DNA from: Roridomyces roridus
Taxonomy: Eukaryota > Basidiomycota > Agaricomycetes > Agaricales > Mycenaceae
Direction of reading: 5' to 3'
Length of the DNA stretch: 64,000 bases
NCBI GenBank assembly: GCA_029378245.1
Contig: JARKIF010000026.1
Coordinates: forward strand, 1 to 64,000
Part shown: one piece after another, positions 1 through 10,600 of the stretch
Layout: each line of letters opens with the position of its first letter
Position numbering within the stretch: the stretch's first letter is position 1
Notes under the pieces: model-generated
What the model was told of the DNA's origin: nothing
The model's input: the letters and a program-made list of their open reading frames with translations, nothing else
The model's database searches: none
Program-made: the position numbers and the translations under genes

Positions 1-865
1 ACTAGTACAAACTTTAAGAAGCCACTATCCAACACAGTGCACCTCGAAAGCCCAAGCACAACCCTTTAGAGACGCTAATGCGTACAACAGACGGGGGTGA
101 TTGTTCGGCCTCCAAGGGAACACTCTACCTAGTTATATACAAGTCCGGCAATCTAATAAATAATACAGGAATGCGATCCTCGCAACGCAATTAGGGTATC
201 CTTGCTATTTCATTGGTCTACAGGTTGGATGGCGCCATCCTCGCACCATCCCAAGCTCAGTCAGCCGTCGATCCATCATGTTTCAGTTTGGTAAGGCTGA
301 TGCCGAGGGTCGGAAGTCGAGTTCCATTATTCCCATCTTTCCTACTCTGCGCTATCGTTCCAGGACCGGATAGTACTGGTCCGTAGCTTTAATTCGATAC
401 CCACATCTTGGGTATCCCGTCGTTAAAGACACCATTCCGAAGCTCGCAAGTAGTGATTCCAGAGTGCTCCCGTGTTCCGATATCACGGACCAGGCACACG
501 ATCTTCCGGCGCCATCATTCCGGTTGGTAATGACTCCAGCTGAGGCCTCGATTGTGATCAATGACTCAACCGTCCGCTTATTCCCAATTGCTGCTAATTC
601 CCTTGTAACCATCGGATTGAACCAGAGCTCAACGACTTGGTTATAAGATATTCCCATTGGTAAGAGGACTAGCACGAACTCCTACGTGTTTCGGAGTGGG
701 TCCGTCAGTCATCTTAGGTTCCCCTTCGACCCGTACAGTACACCATGCATCGTAATCCTACTAGCTGCTTCTGGGCTCAGCACTAGCGCTCTCGTGAGAT
801 GATACTACTGTTGGTTATAAGAGAAATCGCGAAATTTCACGTATTCCTAGCGTGTTCATATCGCA
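1..865. other. No recognisable gene
   Basis: I see no convincing coding exon, RNA gene or repeat here. The only open frames are short and overlap on opposite strands. The stretch ends at an acceptor-like TCGCAG (861-865) where homology to the MYND-family genes begins. The MYND-finger exons that other family members have at this place are absent, so a breakpoint or an insertion must lie in this stretch. Confidence 0.5.
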
Positions 866-1904
866 GGCGTATCAACGATCCAAAGCTCGATTGGCAATCC
901 AAATTGAATGAATGGTAGCTCTACTGTCTTCGCACCCCACCCTTACATCTGCTGAATCGCCATAGGAACTTTTTGAACGTGGCGAACCATGTTATGATCG
1001 CATCCGCGGCTTTGAAGAACGACCCGGAAGTCGCCGCCAAACACAATGTCGCCATTATGCTTTCTGTCTCCCCAGAGCATGCCGGGTCCAAGTATGAGCA
1101 TCGGTCCTTCTTCATCGATCGCGTGGCGCTGCTTCAGCGAGACGTCAGCGATGCCGACGCTTACGAGACTCCTTGGCAGAAAGGCGGGTATAAAGATCCA
1201 GCAACGGTCGTGGAAAACCTCAAGAAGCGCGGGAAGAGCTGGTTCAACATCTTCGTTGGTTTTTGCAAGCTCCCGAACGGTCAAGATTCCAGGACGCAGA
1301 TGTGGTCAGTCCCGTGCTCCCAAGTCGAGCTACAGGTTATGCCGCCCGGCTTCGAGCTCAACCGTTACATTCCACACGTTAATCGCGGCATCACCCACTT
1401 TCACGCGTCCTTCTGGCCCCTTCCACGCACCATCTCCGACCACGACCTGAAATCTGCCGAGGCGCCATCAGCGCTCGCCATGTACACGTTCCACCAGTTT
1501 CAAGCACTTTCTGGTCTCAAAGGCGGGAGACACGTCATTGGGGCTGTAAACCCCGACGGTAGTCGCACTCCGCGTTACAAGTTTTGCAAGGCCAACGGTC
1601 ACTTCCGCGCCTGCGCACCTGGAGAGACGTATTACGATGGCCCGGTGGAGTATAAGAGAGATTTGGAGAATCCGAGCAGGATGGTTCGCCTCCTTTCCAA
1701 GTATTTGGACGATTATGAGCAAAGTATGGGCGATTCATCACTCAATTGACCGATTTCTGACTATTATCGACAGAGTACCGCGCGATGTGTGACGAAGGTC
1801 CTGACGGCGCACATGCGAAGGAGACTATCGTGCAGATTCCGGCGTCGGGGTCGTTGGATCAAGCAATAGAGGATATGAAGAGCGAAATGTGTCCGGGTCG
1901 TTAG
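866..1904 (+). pseudogene. MYND-family gene copy 1, 5'-truncated (no zinc finger)
   Basis: This is the C-terminal part of the MYND-finger family also present at 6.2, 23.7, 49.9 and 63 kb. The model is exons 866-914, 966-1723 and 1774-1904, joined by two short GT-AG introns at the positions used in the other copies. The middle exon is 758 nt, exactly the length in copies 3 and 4, and is fully open. The shared intron at 915-965 starts with GTAGCT and contains the branch-like CTGAAT. The C-terminus ends MCPGR and stops one Cys earlier than the relatives, through a small deletion. The two exons that encode the MYND finger in relatives are missing upstream, so it is either a dead copy or a fingerless protein started elsewhere. 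The biochemical role of the roughly 300-residue domain is unknown to me. Confidence 0.7.
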
Positions 1905-2122
1905 ATTAGTCGCTGTTTGTCTTGAAGCTTCAAGCGTTCGTTACGATGATTCAAATTTTTCAAACATGGCATTCGAGTGTAATGAAGATCCCAGCGATGA
2001 CTTACTGGGATGTACCGCTACGCAATAGCCCTGCGAGTTCCACATATATCAAGTCATGACACGGTGCACGTATCTAAAGCAAAGTTCAGCAGAAGGCAAG
2101 TACCAATCACGCATCTCAAAAC

Positions 2123-2449
2123 TCACACCGACCTTGTTTCCAAGCTGCTCATTCTCCCGAACATTCGCCTCCACAACCCGAACATGTACATTCGCCTCCC
2201 ACCAATTTCACTCGAGAACGGCACGAATCTCGACTGCCCGCCGCCGTGGTAAAACAAGTCATAAGGTTCATGAAGATTTGCTTGTTCTTGTTCGAGAAGT
2301 TGCCTCCCGACGTTGGAAGCGGGATCAACGAGCGCAGGTACATGTCCCAGTCCGAAGGAGGGGTGATCATCGCAGTAGCACGGATCTGGATTATGAGAGT
2401 TGGGCTTCCGGACGCTGCCGCACGCTGGTTCAAATTCCATCCAGGACAC
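2123..2449 (-). pseudogene. Decayed hotdog thioesterase N-terminal fragment
   Basis: Read on the minus strand in two frames, this stretch matches the first exon of the thioesterase genes at 18-20 kb. One frame gives an SDWDMYLRSL...GGNFSNKNKQ run and the next gives VPFSSEIGGRR, equivalent to the RSLPPAP...RGN(V/I)S and FASEIGGRL stretches of the intact copy. The frame changes between the two, and no exon with the catalytic HGG motif follows. It is best read as a relic. The alternative is chance similarity, but the order and spacing of the matching stretches are right. Confidence 0.5.
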
Positions 2450-2699
2450 CTAGGGCTGCCGGTCGATGGGCAAATAACCCTGGCGCCTATGACAGAGACG
2501 GTGGCAGGATTGGTAGGAGTGCTCACCGCCGACCCCGCTCAGTAATAAAAATGATTTCTGACTCAACGTGCCACTGCTGCGGGTTCTATCCGCCGTTGAA
2601 TTTGGAGTGCACGCGACGTCTGCGGTGAGACCTGAGCGGATCATGGACAGAAGGATGAATGGCTAGGAAAGAGAGTTCACTTTGTTGTATTTCGTACGA

Positions 2700-2960
2700 G
2701 CTCGGAATACCTTCAGGTGACGTGTTTGTGGTGAAAGGATCGCACACGCGTGGCATTTAAAATAGCACCAAGAATTCCGTCTGCATTGCGGGTGGAATAG
2801 CATACTTTGATGGACTGAAACGTACGAGTAGACGTGTTCAAGCCTTGCCCCAAAAATCAACAGCAGTATGCCGCCCCAGATACGCATGTCCATGTATCCG
2901 CTGATCGGAAGACATCCTGGGATTTCCAGGGTCTCTGACACCAGACTTGAGTTACGGGAC
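2700..2960 (-). pseudogene. Relic of multi-span membrane protein gene
   Basis: On the minus strand the sequence resembles exons 5 and 6 of the membrane-protein gene at 26.6-28.9 kb. It has a SGYMDMRIWGG-like stretch, then an exon end reading GTCTACTC before GTACGT as in the intact gene, then an NADGILGAILNAT stretch equivalent to GGILAATLND. No other exons of the gene surround it. It is a short isolated fragment and cannot encode the protein. Confidence 0.45.
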
Positions 2961-3071
2961 GGTGCTAGAGCGGAAGCTGGCGCATACGGGCATTCTCGCA
3001 AATGACCGGCACATTCCAATGAGAGCGAGTTTGGAAGAAATAGCTCGATGCACGCGGTCGACCGAGTCTAT

Positions 3072-3543
3072 ACAACTTTAGTAGCGGCTAGGCGCCATCA
3101 GACGCCTAGTGATCTGGCTGACGCCTAACATCAGCAAGCAGCTTATGCTTGGCATGTGCTCGGCTCTCTGCTTACCTCACCGTATATCTGCCCCTGATGA
3201 GCCCTTCCATTCACAGACGAAAAAGGGGGGGAGATGACTGATTTGGGGCCACTCAACCATCTTGCCCAACCTAACCTAACAGAGTCTAACCGCCACTCAC
3301 AGTGGATTCCGAGTTCTTCATTCACAGACGAAAAAGGGGGGGGAGATGACTGATTTGGGGCCACTCAAGTGTCTTGCCCAACCTAACCTAACAGAGTCTA
3401 ACCGTCACTCACAGTGGATTCTGAGTCTTGAAAAAACTCTTGGCAGTTGATGGACAGGCTGCAAATCACATGGCAACCGGAAAATGTTAGGCATCAAAAG
3501 GTGATCGCTAGTCGTGATGATGCCTAGCTGCTACTAAAGTTGT
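3072..3543. mobile_element. MITE with long imperfect terminal inverted repeats
   Basis: The left end (from 3072, ACAACTTTAGTAGC...) and the reverse complement of the right end (to 3543) match over 22 nt with one mismatch. Weaker pairing continues inward through a shared GCCTAACAT. The element is 472 bp with no coding capacity. I cannot see a convincing target-site duplication, so the superfamily is unassigned. The interior is mostly a two-copy tandem repeat. Confidence 0.65.
3208..3430. repeat. Tandem duplication, about 111 bp x 2
   Basis: Two head-to-tail copies begin at 3208 and 3319. Each holds CATTCACAGACG, a run of five A and seven or eight G, GATGACTGATTTGGGGCC and CCCAACCTAACCTAACAGAG. 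They differ at a handful of bases and by one G in the homopolymer. The duplication lies inside the MITE at 3072-3543. Confidence 0.9.
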
Positions 3544-3577
3544 CGTGCCTCCGGTCGACCCGAGCAGAGCGTAGTAG

Positions 3578-4193
3578 GGATGCACACCGTACCCGTGTCA
3601 ACCCGTTTGACGGCCGTCCGTACACGGGTACGTACCCGTCCCCGTCGGGCCCTTCCCCGAAAAAATATACGGGACGGCAACACTGCCGTCCGTCCCGTCA
3701 ATCTCACAGATTGACGGGCCGTCTACGGGTTGGCATCCGTGATGGACGGATCAGAGGTATTTTTGACCGGACTCTGTTGAGCCGGTGGTCGGACAACCGG
3801 CGCAAGCAGGTGTTGACAATGTGCTTTGGATCCGAGGGCACTATCAGCCTCTTATTGGCTGATTGATGGGACATCTGACTCCAAATCTACATCAAACCAT
3901 CGTCAACAGTGGTGAACTCTTGGTTGGCTCACCAGAATAAGATGTACTGACATTGGCAACATCTCTAGAGAGCACTACAGCAGGGCAAGATGGTTTTCAC
4001 AGTTCAAGTGTGGGCACTTTGATGACATTCGTACGGGACCCGTCTTTTGACGGCCCGTACCCGTCAATTTTGCCGTCCCGTCCCGTCGGACCCATTGAAA
4101 TGTGAACAAGACGGCCGTCTTTTTGACGGCCCGTAACCGTCTCAAGCCGTAAGATTGACGGCCGTTACCCGTAGACGGGCGGTGTTCATCCCT
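3578..4193. mobile_element. Nested TIR element E1 rich in ACGGG motifs
   Basis: The ends read (T)AGGGATGCACACCG on the left and, reverse complemented, AGGGATGAACACCG on the right: 14 nt with one mismatch. Both subterminal parts are dense in CCCGT/ACGGG motifs, like the hAT-like MITE at 38.2 kb. It appears to sit inside the left inverted repeat of E2. I see no separate target duplication for it, so the insertion order is inferred. Confidence 0.5.
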
Positions 4194-4860
4194 CATCAGG
4201 AAAACCGTAGCCGAGCCATAGCTGCCATAGTGCCCATAGCACTATGGCCACTATGGAAGACTATGGATTACTTTCGCATATCTGTCGCTTGACGTACCTG
4301 TCCGTTTCCAAGGAGTCCGTTTGACACGGCTGCACAAGGCTGGCCTCATTTAAGCAGTGGTTCGGCTTGTGGGCCAAAAATCCCCCACCCTGTCTCCCCA
4401 CTTCTTGCACACCATGATCCTCCTCCCGCAAGCTTGACCCCAGTCCAAAGCTGCCTCTTACAGCAAATGCCCCGCCGCAGTTACTTAAGTCCATGACGGT
4501 CGTCGGTCCGTCCAACCGCCACCCTCCACGAGCATCTACTCACTTGCTTCCAAGCTTATACTTATTTTGCCAAGCTAGGGCGTCGTCGTTGAGTGCATTC
4601 AATACGACGCGTGTCGTTATCGCATGTAGTAGCGACTGTGTCGACATTCAAGCCGTGTCGTTCAAGTCGGCGATCGCCGAGTCCCGACTGTGTCGGTCTG
4701 TTGTGTAGCTTGTCGTAGATTCCACCTCGTGTATTAGATAGTGGAATTTCAACATTTATTTTTACTTCTCCTTCACATTGCGTCACATTTGTCGGTGCGA
4801 GAATCCAGACTCGGCTGCGGAGGCTCGAAATAATTTTGGAACAGACGTCGGCAAGGAGCC

Positions 4861-4900
4861 ACTGCATAGTGCTGCATAGTGCTGCATAGTGCTGCATAGT
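4861..4900. repeat. 10-bp tandem repeat, four units
   Basis: Four successive units of (G/A)CTGCATAGT. They lie in the right subterminal zone of element E2, where the related motif GCACTATG also recurs. Confidence 0.95.
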
Positions 4901-5086
4901 GGGGATGTAGCTATGGGTGCTATGGCACTATGCAGCACTATACAGTGCTATCCAGCAGCCCCCAGTTTTCCTGATGCTAGAGCGTAGGTCCAGGTTGGTG
5001 GAGTGCGCAAGAAAGCGAATCCGAGATACGAGATGCAGCCCTCGGGCGGTGGATGTGGTGGTCAAAAAAAAGAGTCATTGATGACC

Positions 5087-5943
5087 ATGATCCGGAAGAT
5101 ATCTATGAAGGCCCTTGGTGGACAAAAGGTGTTTTCTTGTTGCCACAACCATCATTTCCGCGACATCTTCGAAGATCTTGCAAGATTTGGCAAGATTTTC
5201 CAGTTTGTTCAAGATTTTGGAAGATATTGGAAGATTGTGGACTTGCCCTGGCATTATTTGACCATCATCTTGGAAGATCTTGTGAGTTTTCCTCCCCCCA
5301 AGACCTTGAAAGTTTGTGCAAGTTCCACTGATTCATTTTGAGGCCACTGATTTGCAGCAAATGTTCAAATATTTTGAAAGATTGAAAGTCAAAATATGGC
5401 TCATCAAGTCTAATAGGGATGCAAGATCTCACCAGAGTCAGTGGTGCCATGGTGGCCGAGTTCAAGCCGCTACTGTGATCAATCATTTGATGTTGAAGGG
5501 TGCAACAGTGTGATCTATCCCTTTCCTGGCAGTTCGGCTGCCAACAGATCAACAGCCTGAGTGGGTGGCAATCAGAAAATCAGTGATTGCCATGTGGGAT
5601 TTGCTCTGACACTTGCGGCCTTTAACCTTCCAAGATCTTGTGACACACTACAGAATTTGGGATTTCAGTGTCAATTTTTTATCTGTTTCCATTTGTTGTC
5701 TGACTCACAAGATCTTGCATCCTTGCAATACAGAAAATATCACCTGAACCCTGCTTGAAATACCACATTGTGCAAAAATTAGCAAGATATTGATGGATGT
5801 TGCAAGAACTTGATTCAACTTTCAAAGTGAGCCAAATCTTTCAAGATCTTGAGATTTTTGTCGAGATTTGAAGTAAGAAACACACATCCCTGCACAATTC
5901 CAGGTTTTGTCCACCAAGGACCCTCAAAGATATCGGCTACTCA
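5087..5943. mobile_element. TIR element E3 full of CAAGATCTTG motifs
   Basis: An inverted pair lies at 5098-5131 and 5901-5934. Both arms contain CCTTGGTGGACAAAA, and they pair at about 29 of 34 positions. Between the arms the sequence is dense in AAGATCTTG and CAAGAT motifs, many of them palindromic. There is no coding potential. The exact ends and the target duplication are uncertain. It lies immediately upstream of the MYND copy that starts at 6172. Confidence 0.55.
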
Positions 5944-7235
5944 GCGCTCATCACCCGATCAGCCATCATTTATGCGGTGCAGCTTGCTCTTTCTTCAGCT
6001 GTCCACTTGTACTTACTTAATTCGCCAACACGACTACGTTCTGGCGAGCGAATTACTCAATCCGTGGGCTGAGCCCGGCCAAATGCCGATCCGGGGCCTT
6101 CAAGCCGCTGTGACGCGTCGCCTTCATCTTTCTTTCTTCTTTCCCTCGCCCGAGCTCGCGCTGCACTACTTATGGCCAAAGGCTCCAAGATGTTGGAAGG
6201 GAACAAGACCCTGTGGGAGATAGCTGGGCCAGAGTGCGACGCCTGCGGTCGTCGCGAGTCCTCTTTGCGTGGCAAGAAGCAGCTCCTTTCTTGTGCTGGC
6301 TGCCTCGTGTCCAAGTACTGCTCCGTGCGTCGTCGAAGGCTACTGGAGACTCCTTTCTGACCCGAGTCCGACAGAAAGAATGCCAGAAGAAGGATTGGGG
6401 CGAGGACCACAGAAATCAGTGTCATCTTTTCGAGGCGAATCGGAAGCTGTCGAGCGTGTTTGCTAAATCCTTGGGTCCTGGGTGAGCAGTGTGTCGCAAT
6501 GACGCGTCCCTCGTAACAATCATTCCCAGCACGATCAACGATCCTAAGCTCGACTGGCAATCCAAATTCAATGAATGGTAGCTCGACCCTTACATCGCGC
6601 CGTCGGATCTGCTGAATCGCTACAGGAATTTTTTGAACGTCGCGAACCATCTTGTCATCGCATCCGCGGCTCTGCAGAACGACCCGGAAGTCGCCACCAA
6701 CCACAATGTCGCCATTATGCTTTCCATCTCCCCAGAGCATCTCGGGTCCAAGTATGATAATCGCACCTTCATTGATCGCGTGGCGCTGCTTCAGCGAGAC
6801 GTCAGCGATGCCGACGCTTACGAGACGAATTGGAAGAAAGGGGGCTACAAAGATGCAGCAGCGACCGTAAAAGCTCTCAAACACTTCAACAAAGCGGGTT
6901 TCAAGATTTTCGTTGGTTTTTGCAAGCTGCCGGACGGCACACACGCTGAAACCCAGATGTGGTCGTTCCCGTGCTTCCAAGTCGCGCTCGAAGTTATGCC
7001 TGCCGGCTTCGACCTCAAACGCTACATCCCTCACGTTAATCGTGGCGTCACCCACTTCCACGCATCCTTCTGGCCCCTTCCGCGCGACATCTCCGACGCC
7101 GACATGGAATCTGCCGAGGTTCCATCTGAGCTCGCGTTATACACCATGTGCCAGCATCCTATGCTTTCCGGTCTCAAAGGCGGACAAAACGTCATTGGCG
7201 AGTTGAACCCCAACGGTACCAAGACTCCGCGTTAC

Positions 7236-7240
7236 AAATT
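7236..7240 (+). repeat. Target-site duplication AAATT (left copy)
   Basis: AAATT at 7236-7240 is repeated at 17556-17560, directly outside the two LTRs. It lies in the Lys-Phe codons of the host exon (cgt tac aaa ttc), which read through correctly when one copy is removed. Confidence 0.95.
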
Positions 7241-7570
7241 TGTAACGGTATCATCTGATTATCACATCATCACATCACTAATCAATCTCCGCTGATCGCT
7301 TACTATTTAATTTCTCAACTCACGTACATCCTAGAATCCCGCTCCGCTCTATCCTGTATGTAGTTAGTTGCCGACATGTACCACTGTTCCGTTTCTCATC
7401 ATATGTTTCACCTCTAGTAGTATAAAAGCCTGAATGTTCGTAGTTAGCTCTTTGGTCAATCTAATTGTTACGCCACTCATCCTGTTCGCTCGACCACCGA
7501 ACACCTCTTTTGAACCTCTACTTGTGTATCGGAACTAGCAGTGTACTTCGGTTCCCTGCTCTCCGCTACA
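7241..7570 (+). repeat. 5' LTR (330 bp)
   Basis: Begins TGTAAC and ends CTACA (TG...CA ends). By eye it is identical over all 330 bp to 17226-17555. A TATAAAA box at 7421-7427 probably drives the element. The sequence after the LTR (TCTTTTTGAG) does not start with the TGG expected of a tRNA-primed binding site. Confidence 0.97.
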
Positions 7571-7601
7571 TCTTTTTGAGTGTCGAAAACCCGTCGTCGC
7601 T

Positions 7602-10600
7602 GTGCTGGTTACTCTTGGTCTGATCAACCGAATCTACCGCCTACGACGACCTCAGCATCCTCTGCTAACTATGGCAACCAACCCAACCAACCCCAACAAC
7701 AACAACCCCCGCCAGACTCGCTCGAACACTCGCGCTGGTCTGCATCCCCCTCCGCCGCCTCTCTACAGTCCCGAAGCACACGCCAACGAGACCAGCGAGG
7801 CTGGAGAACCCGATGTGGTGCCCACTGACCCGTCGATTAGTACCACGGCTCAAGATTCCGCCGTGAAGCATTTCCCCGAGGATTCGGGACGTAAAACCTT
7901 TTCCGCTGCTCCCGCGGTGATGAATACCGACGTCAAAGTCGAAGAACTCTCGGGTTTCCCTGCGCTGTCTCACGACGCTGCTGTGGCTGACGCGCCTGGT
8001 TTTGAACCGGCGTCGGGTGAGGACGAGGAGGGCTGGGTCCCTGTAACTCGTAAGACTTCACGTACCCATACTACACGTAGAAACTCCAACGGAAGTGATA
8101 TTGTTCCTGCTTCCCCGAAGCCTACGTCGGACGACAAGTCTGATAGCTCTACCATCGACAAAGCCGTACAGAACATGAGCCACGCTGAACTCGAGGCTAA
8201 CGCGCGTCGCTTCCAAGCGATGAGTAACAGGTATCTTGCTGAGATAGCACGGAAAGGCATACCTGCGGGAGCATCTGGGGACGCCCAGAAGGAGAACGGC
8301 GGCTATGAACCGCCCAAGGAACACGAAGGCATGCTCATTGACTTCGAAGACGATGCCCAGGAGCCTGGGCACGACAATCAGGATGGTAGCTCCATCCAAG
8401 AGAATGCGAGCGCTGGACCATCTCGCAAAGGCAAAGGCGCCGACCCAGGAAACTGGGGAGATGTCGCCGAGATGCAGAACTTCTCTGAGAAGGATCTGCA
8501 GCAGCAGGAAGAGATGTTGGCCAACTATGCGGAAATTCACCGTATTAACAAGCAGAATGCAAAGGTGCCCACCATACAGGGTAATTTTGCTCCAGCCAAC
8601 ACCTCGACCCCCGCGAGGAATGCCAGTCCCAATGGCCGCCGCTCGAAGAGCCCGAAGGCTCATCGGCCTCGCGCCCGTATTGAAACCCCGAGTGCCCCGG
8701 AAGGAATAGCTCCTGTCCCGGGCAACACTCCCGAGGCACTTCCCAAGGGTGATAGTACCTCGTCTGATGAACCAGCTCAAGGCGTAGCCGGCGCTGATGC
8801 CGCTACTAGTCAAAACGGGAAAGACCCTATTGACTCTCTGTCCGGACATTTCACTAAAGAAGAAATTATTAGTCTTGTGAATCAGAAGATCACTGAACTA
8901 GCCTTGAAGCAGCTTGAACGGGAGTCGGCGACGCCGCCGGCTGCCTCTGCCCCTCCCGAGGACGAACCACGGAAGGAGTCCACCCCGCGCGAATGGACGC
9001 CGGGGAAATCGGCCGCTGAAGCTTTCTTTGAGAAAGCCTTCCGCGGATCTTCTAAATCTTACCCAGTGGCTGCCGGCTCGCCGTCCGATCCATCTGATGA
9101 TTCTAGCTCGGACTCGAGTGATAGCTCGTCCGATGCTGAACATGGTGGGTCTGGAAAACCGCGAAAAGGCGCATCGAGTCCGCGCTTGTCGTCCAAACGT
9201 CGACGTGGGCATGAACGTCGCCGTAAGATGAACCTGAAGCCGATTCCACCCTCGCGTTACAATGGGGAACCTGACGCGAACGCGATTATGCGTTTTTCGC
9301 GTGAATCCATGACTTACGTGAACATGGGCAACGTACCAAAGAAGCAACAGGTGTACTTCATTTCGTACTACCTGGATGGGAAAGCTCTTGATTTTTACAA
9401 TCGCATTGTTGCCCCGAGTGAGGATTCGAAGAAATGGACACTCGACAAGTTCTTCGTCGAGTTGTTCAACTTCTGCTTTCCGGTTGATTTCAGAAACAAA
9501 CAACGCAGAAAGCTCGAGAGATGTTACCAGGGCACGAAGACCATTGACGAACATGTGGCCGAATGGTCGCAAATTTTCAATACAATTGGTCTTGAGGACA
9601 ATCAAGAGAAGGTTGTGAAACTTTTCAACAGCTTTGCATTCGACGTACAGGCAGAAGTCCTAAGAATGGACTTAGATCCCGAATATGCCACCCAGGAGCA
9701 GATAATCAAAGCTGCGAAGAAAGCGGAGTTGCTTCTGAAAGTTGCTGCAAAGGTCGCATCAGCTGCGGGAGGCTCAAACAAGCGTTCGGAGCACCCACCG
9801 AAACAGAGCCAACCCGTCTCTGGTGGTTCATCTCGTGACTCTCGTCCCTCTCGCGGAGGATTCCGTTTCCGCGGACGCGGTCGTGGAGGCCGTGTTGGCG
9901 GTTCGGGTCGCACCGAGGCTATGCGAACGTCAGCGACGTCTATGCCGACACGGAATGTGAATACTCGCACGGAGGCTAACAGGTCTAACGCACCTGGTGC
10001 ACATCTATCGCCACAAAAGCGAAATGAGATGCTGGCTGAAGGACGCTGTTTCAATTGCAATGAGCCAGGTCACCTTGCGAGAAACTGCCCCAAGTCGCAG
10101 ACAATGCGATCTGGAAACAGAGGAAAACCCCCGGGAATACAGGCAAATGCTGTGAATATCCCGTCGAGTTCTACTTCGCGGAACGCGCTGTACGAAAGTA
10201 CTACGGTATTAGAAACAATGGCCATAGGGCTGGGCGTTCGGCTTGAACTCGGGGAGGGCGGGGAACCTCTGGAGAATTTTTCAAACATTTCTGACTATGA
10301 TTCGAACGGTGACACAGACACGGACTCAGACCCGAGCTGGACAAATGTCAGTACACCCTGGGATAACGTGGACACTGATTCCGAGTCCATTGCCGAGCAC
10401 CCACCTATTCGTAGAATCGGAGATCTCTGGGCATCTCGTGCCGAAGCCCTGTTGCAATCTGCCCAACCATATCCGGGAGAGACCCCGATGACAGACGAAC
10501 AGCGCTTTGCCGAGCAGCGTTTCCTCGTCTATCGAGTTACTGTCAATGAGTACGTCATTATGGACAACTTACATCCCGAACTGGACACGATCTTACATCG

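Larger units (their letters stand above)
3575..4979. mobile_element. TIR element E2 with 8-bp target duplication, carrying a nested element
   Basis: The whole interval is flanked by the same 8 bp, GAGCGTAG, at 3567-3574 and 4980-4987. The right end reads GTTTTCCTGATGCTA. Its reverse complement TAGCATCAGGAAAAC is found at the left only if TAG (3575-3577) is joined to CATCAGGAAAAC (4194-4205), that is, if 3578-4193 is a later insertion. The interior holds many copies of CATAGTGC and its complement near both ends. An 8-bp duplication fits hAT-like elements. No transposase is seen. Confidence 0.6.

Noticed and set aside
464..646. Short opposing frames at 352-675
   Set aside because: They overlap on both strands, have no recognisable motif and no splice partners.
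5414..5892. hAT-like element with TAGGGATG ends inside E3
   Set aside because: The 8-nt end match exists, but there is no target duplication and it lies within the better supported inverted pair at 5098-5934.
8058..8849. Long minus-strand frame inside gag
   Set aside because: It is a mirror of the high-GC gag-pol frame; no motif and no start context.
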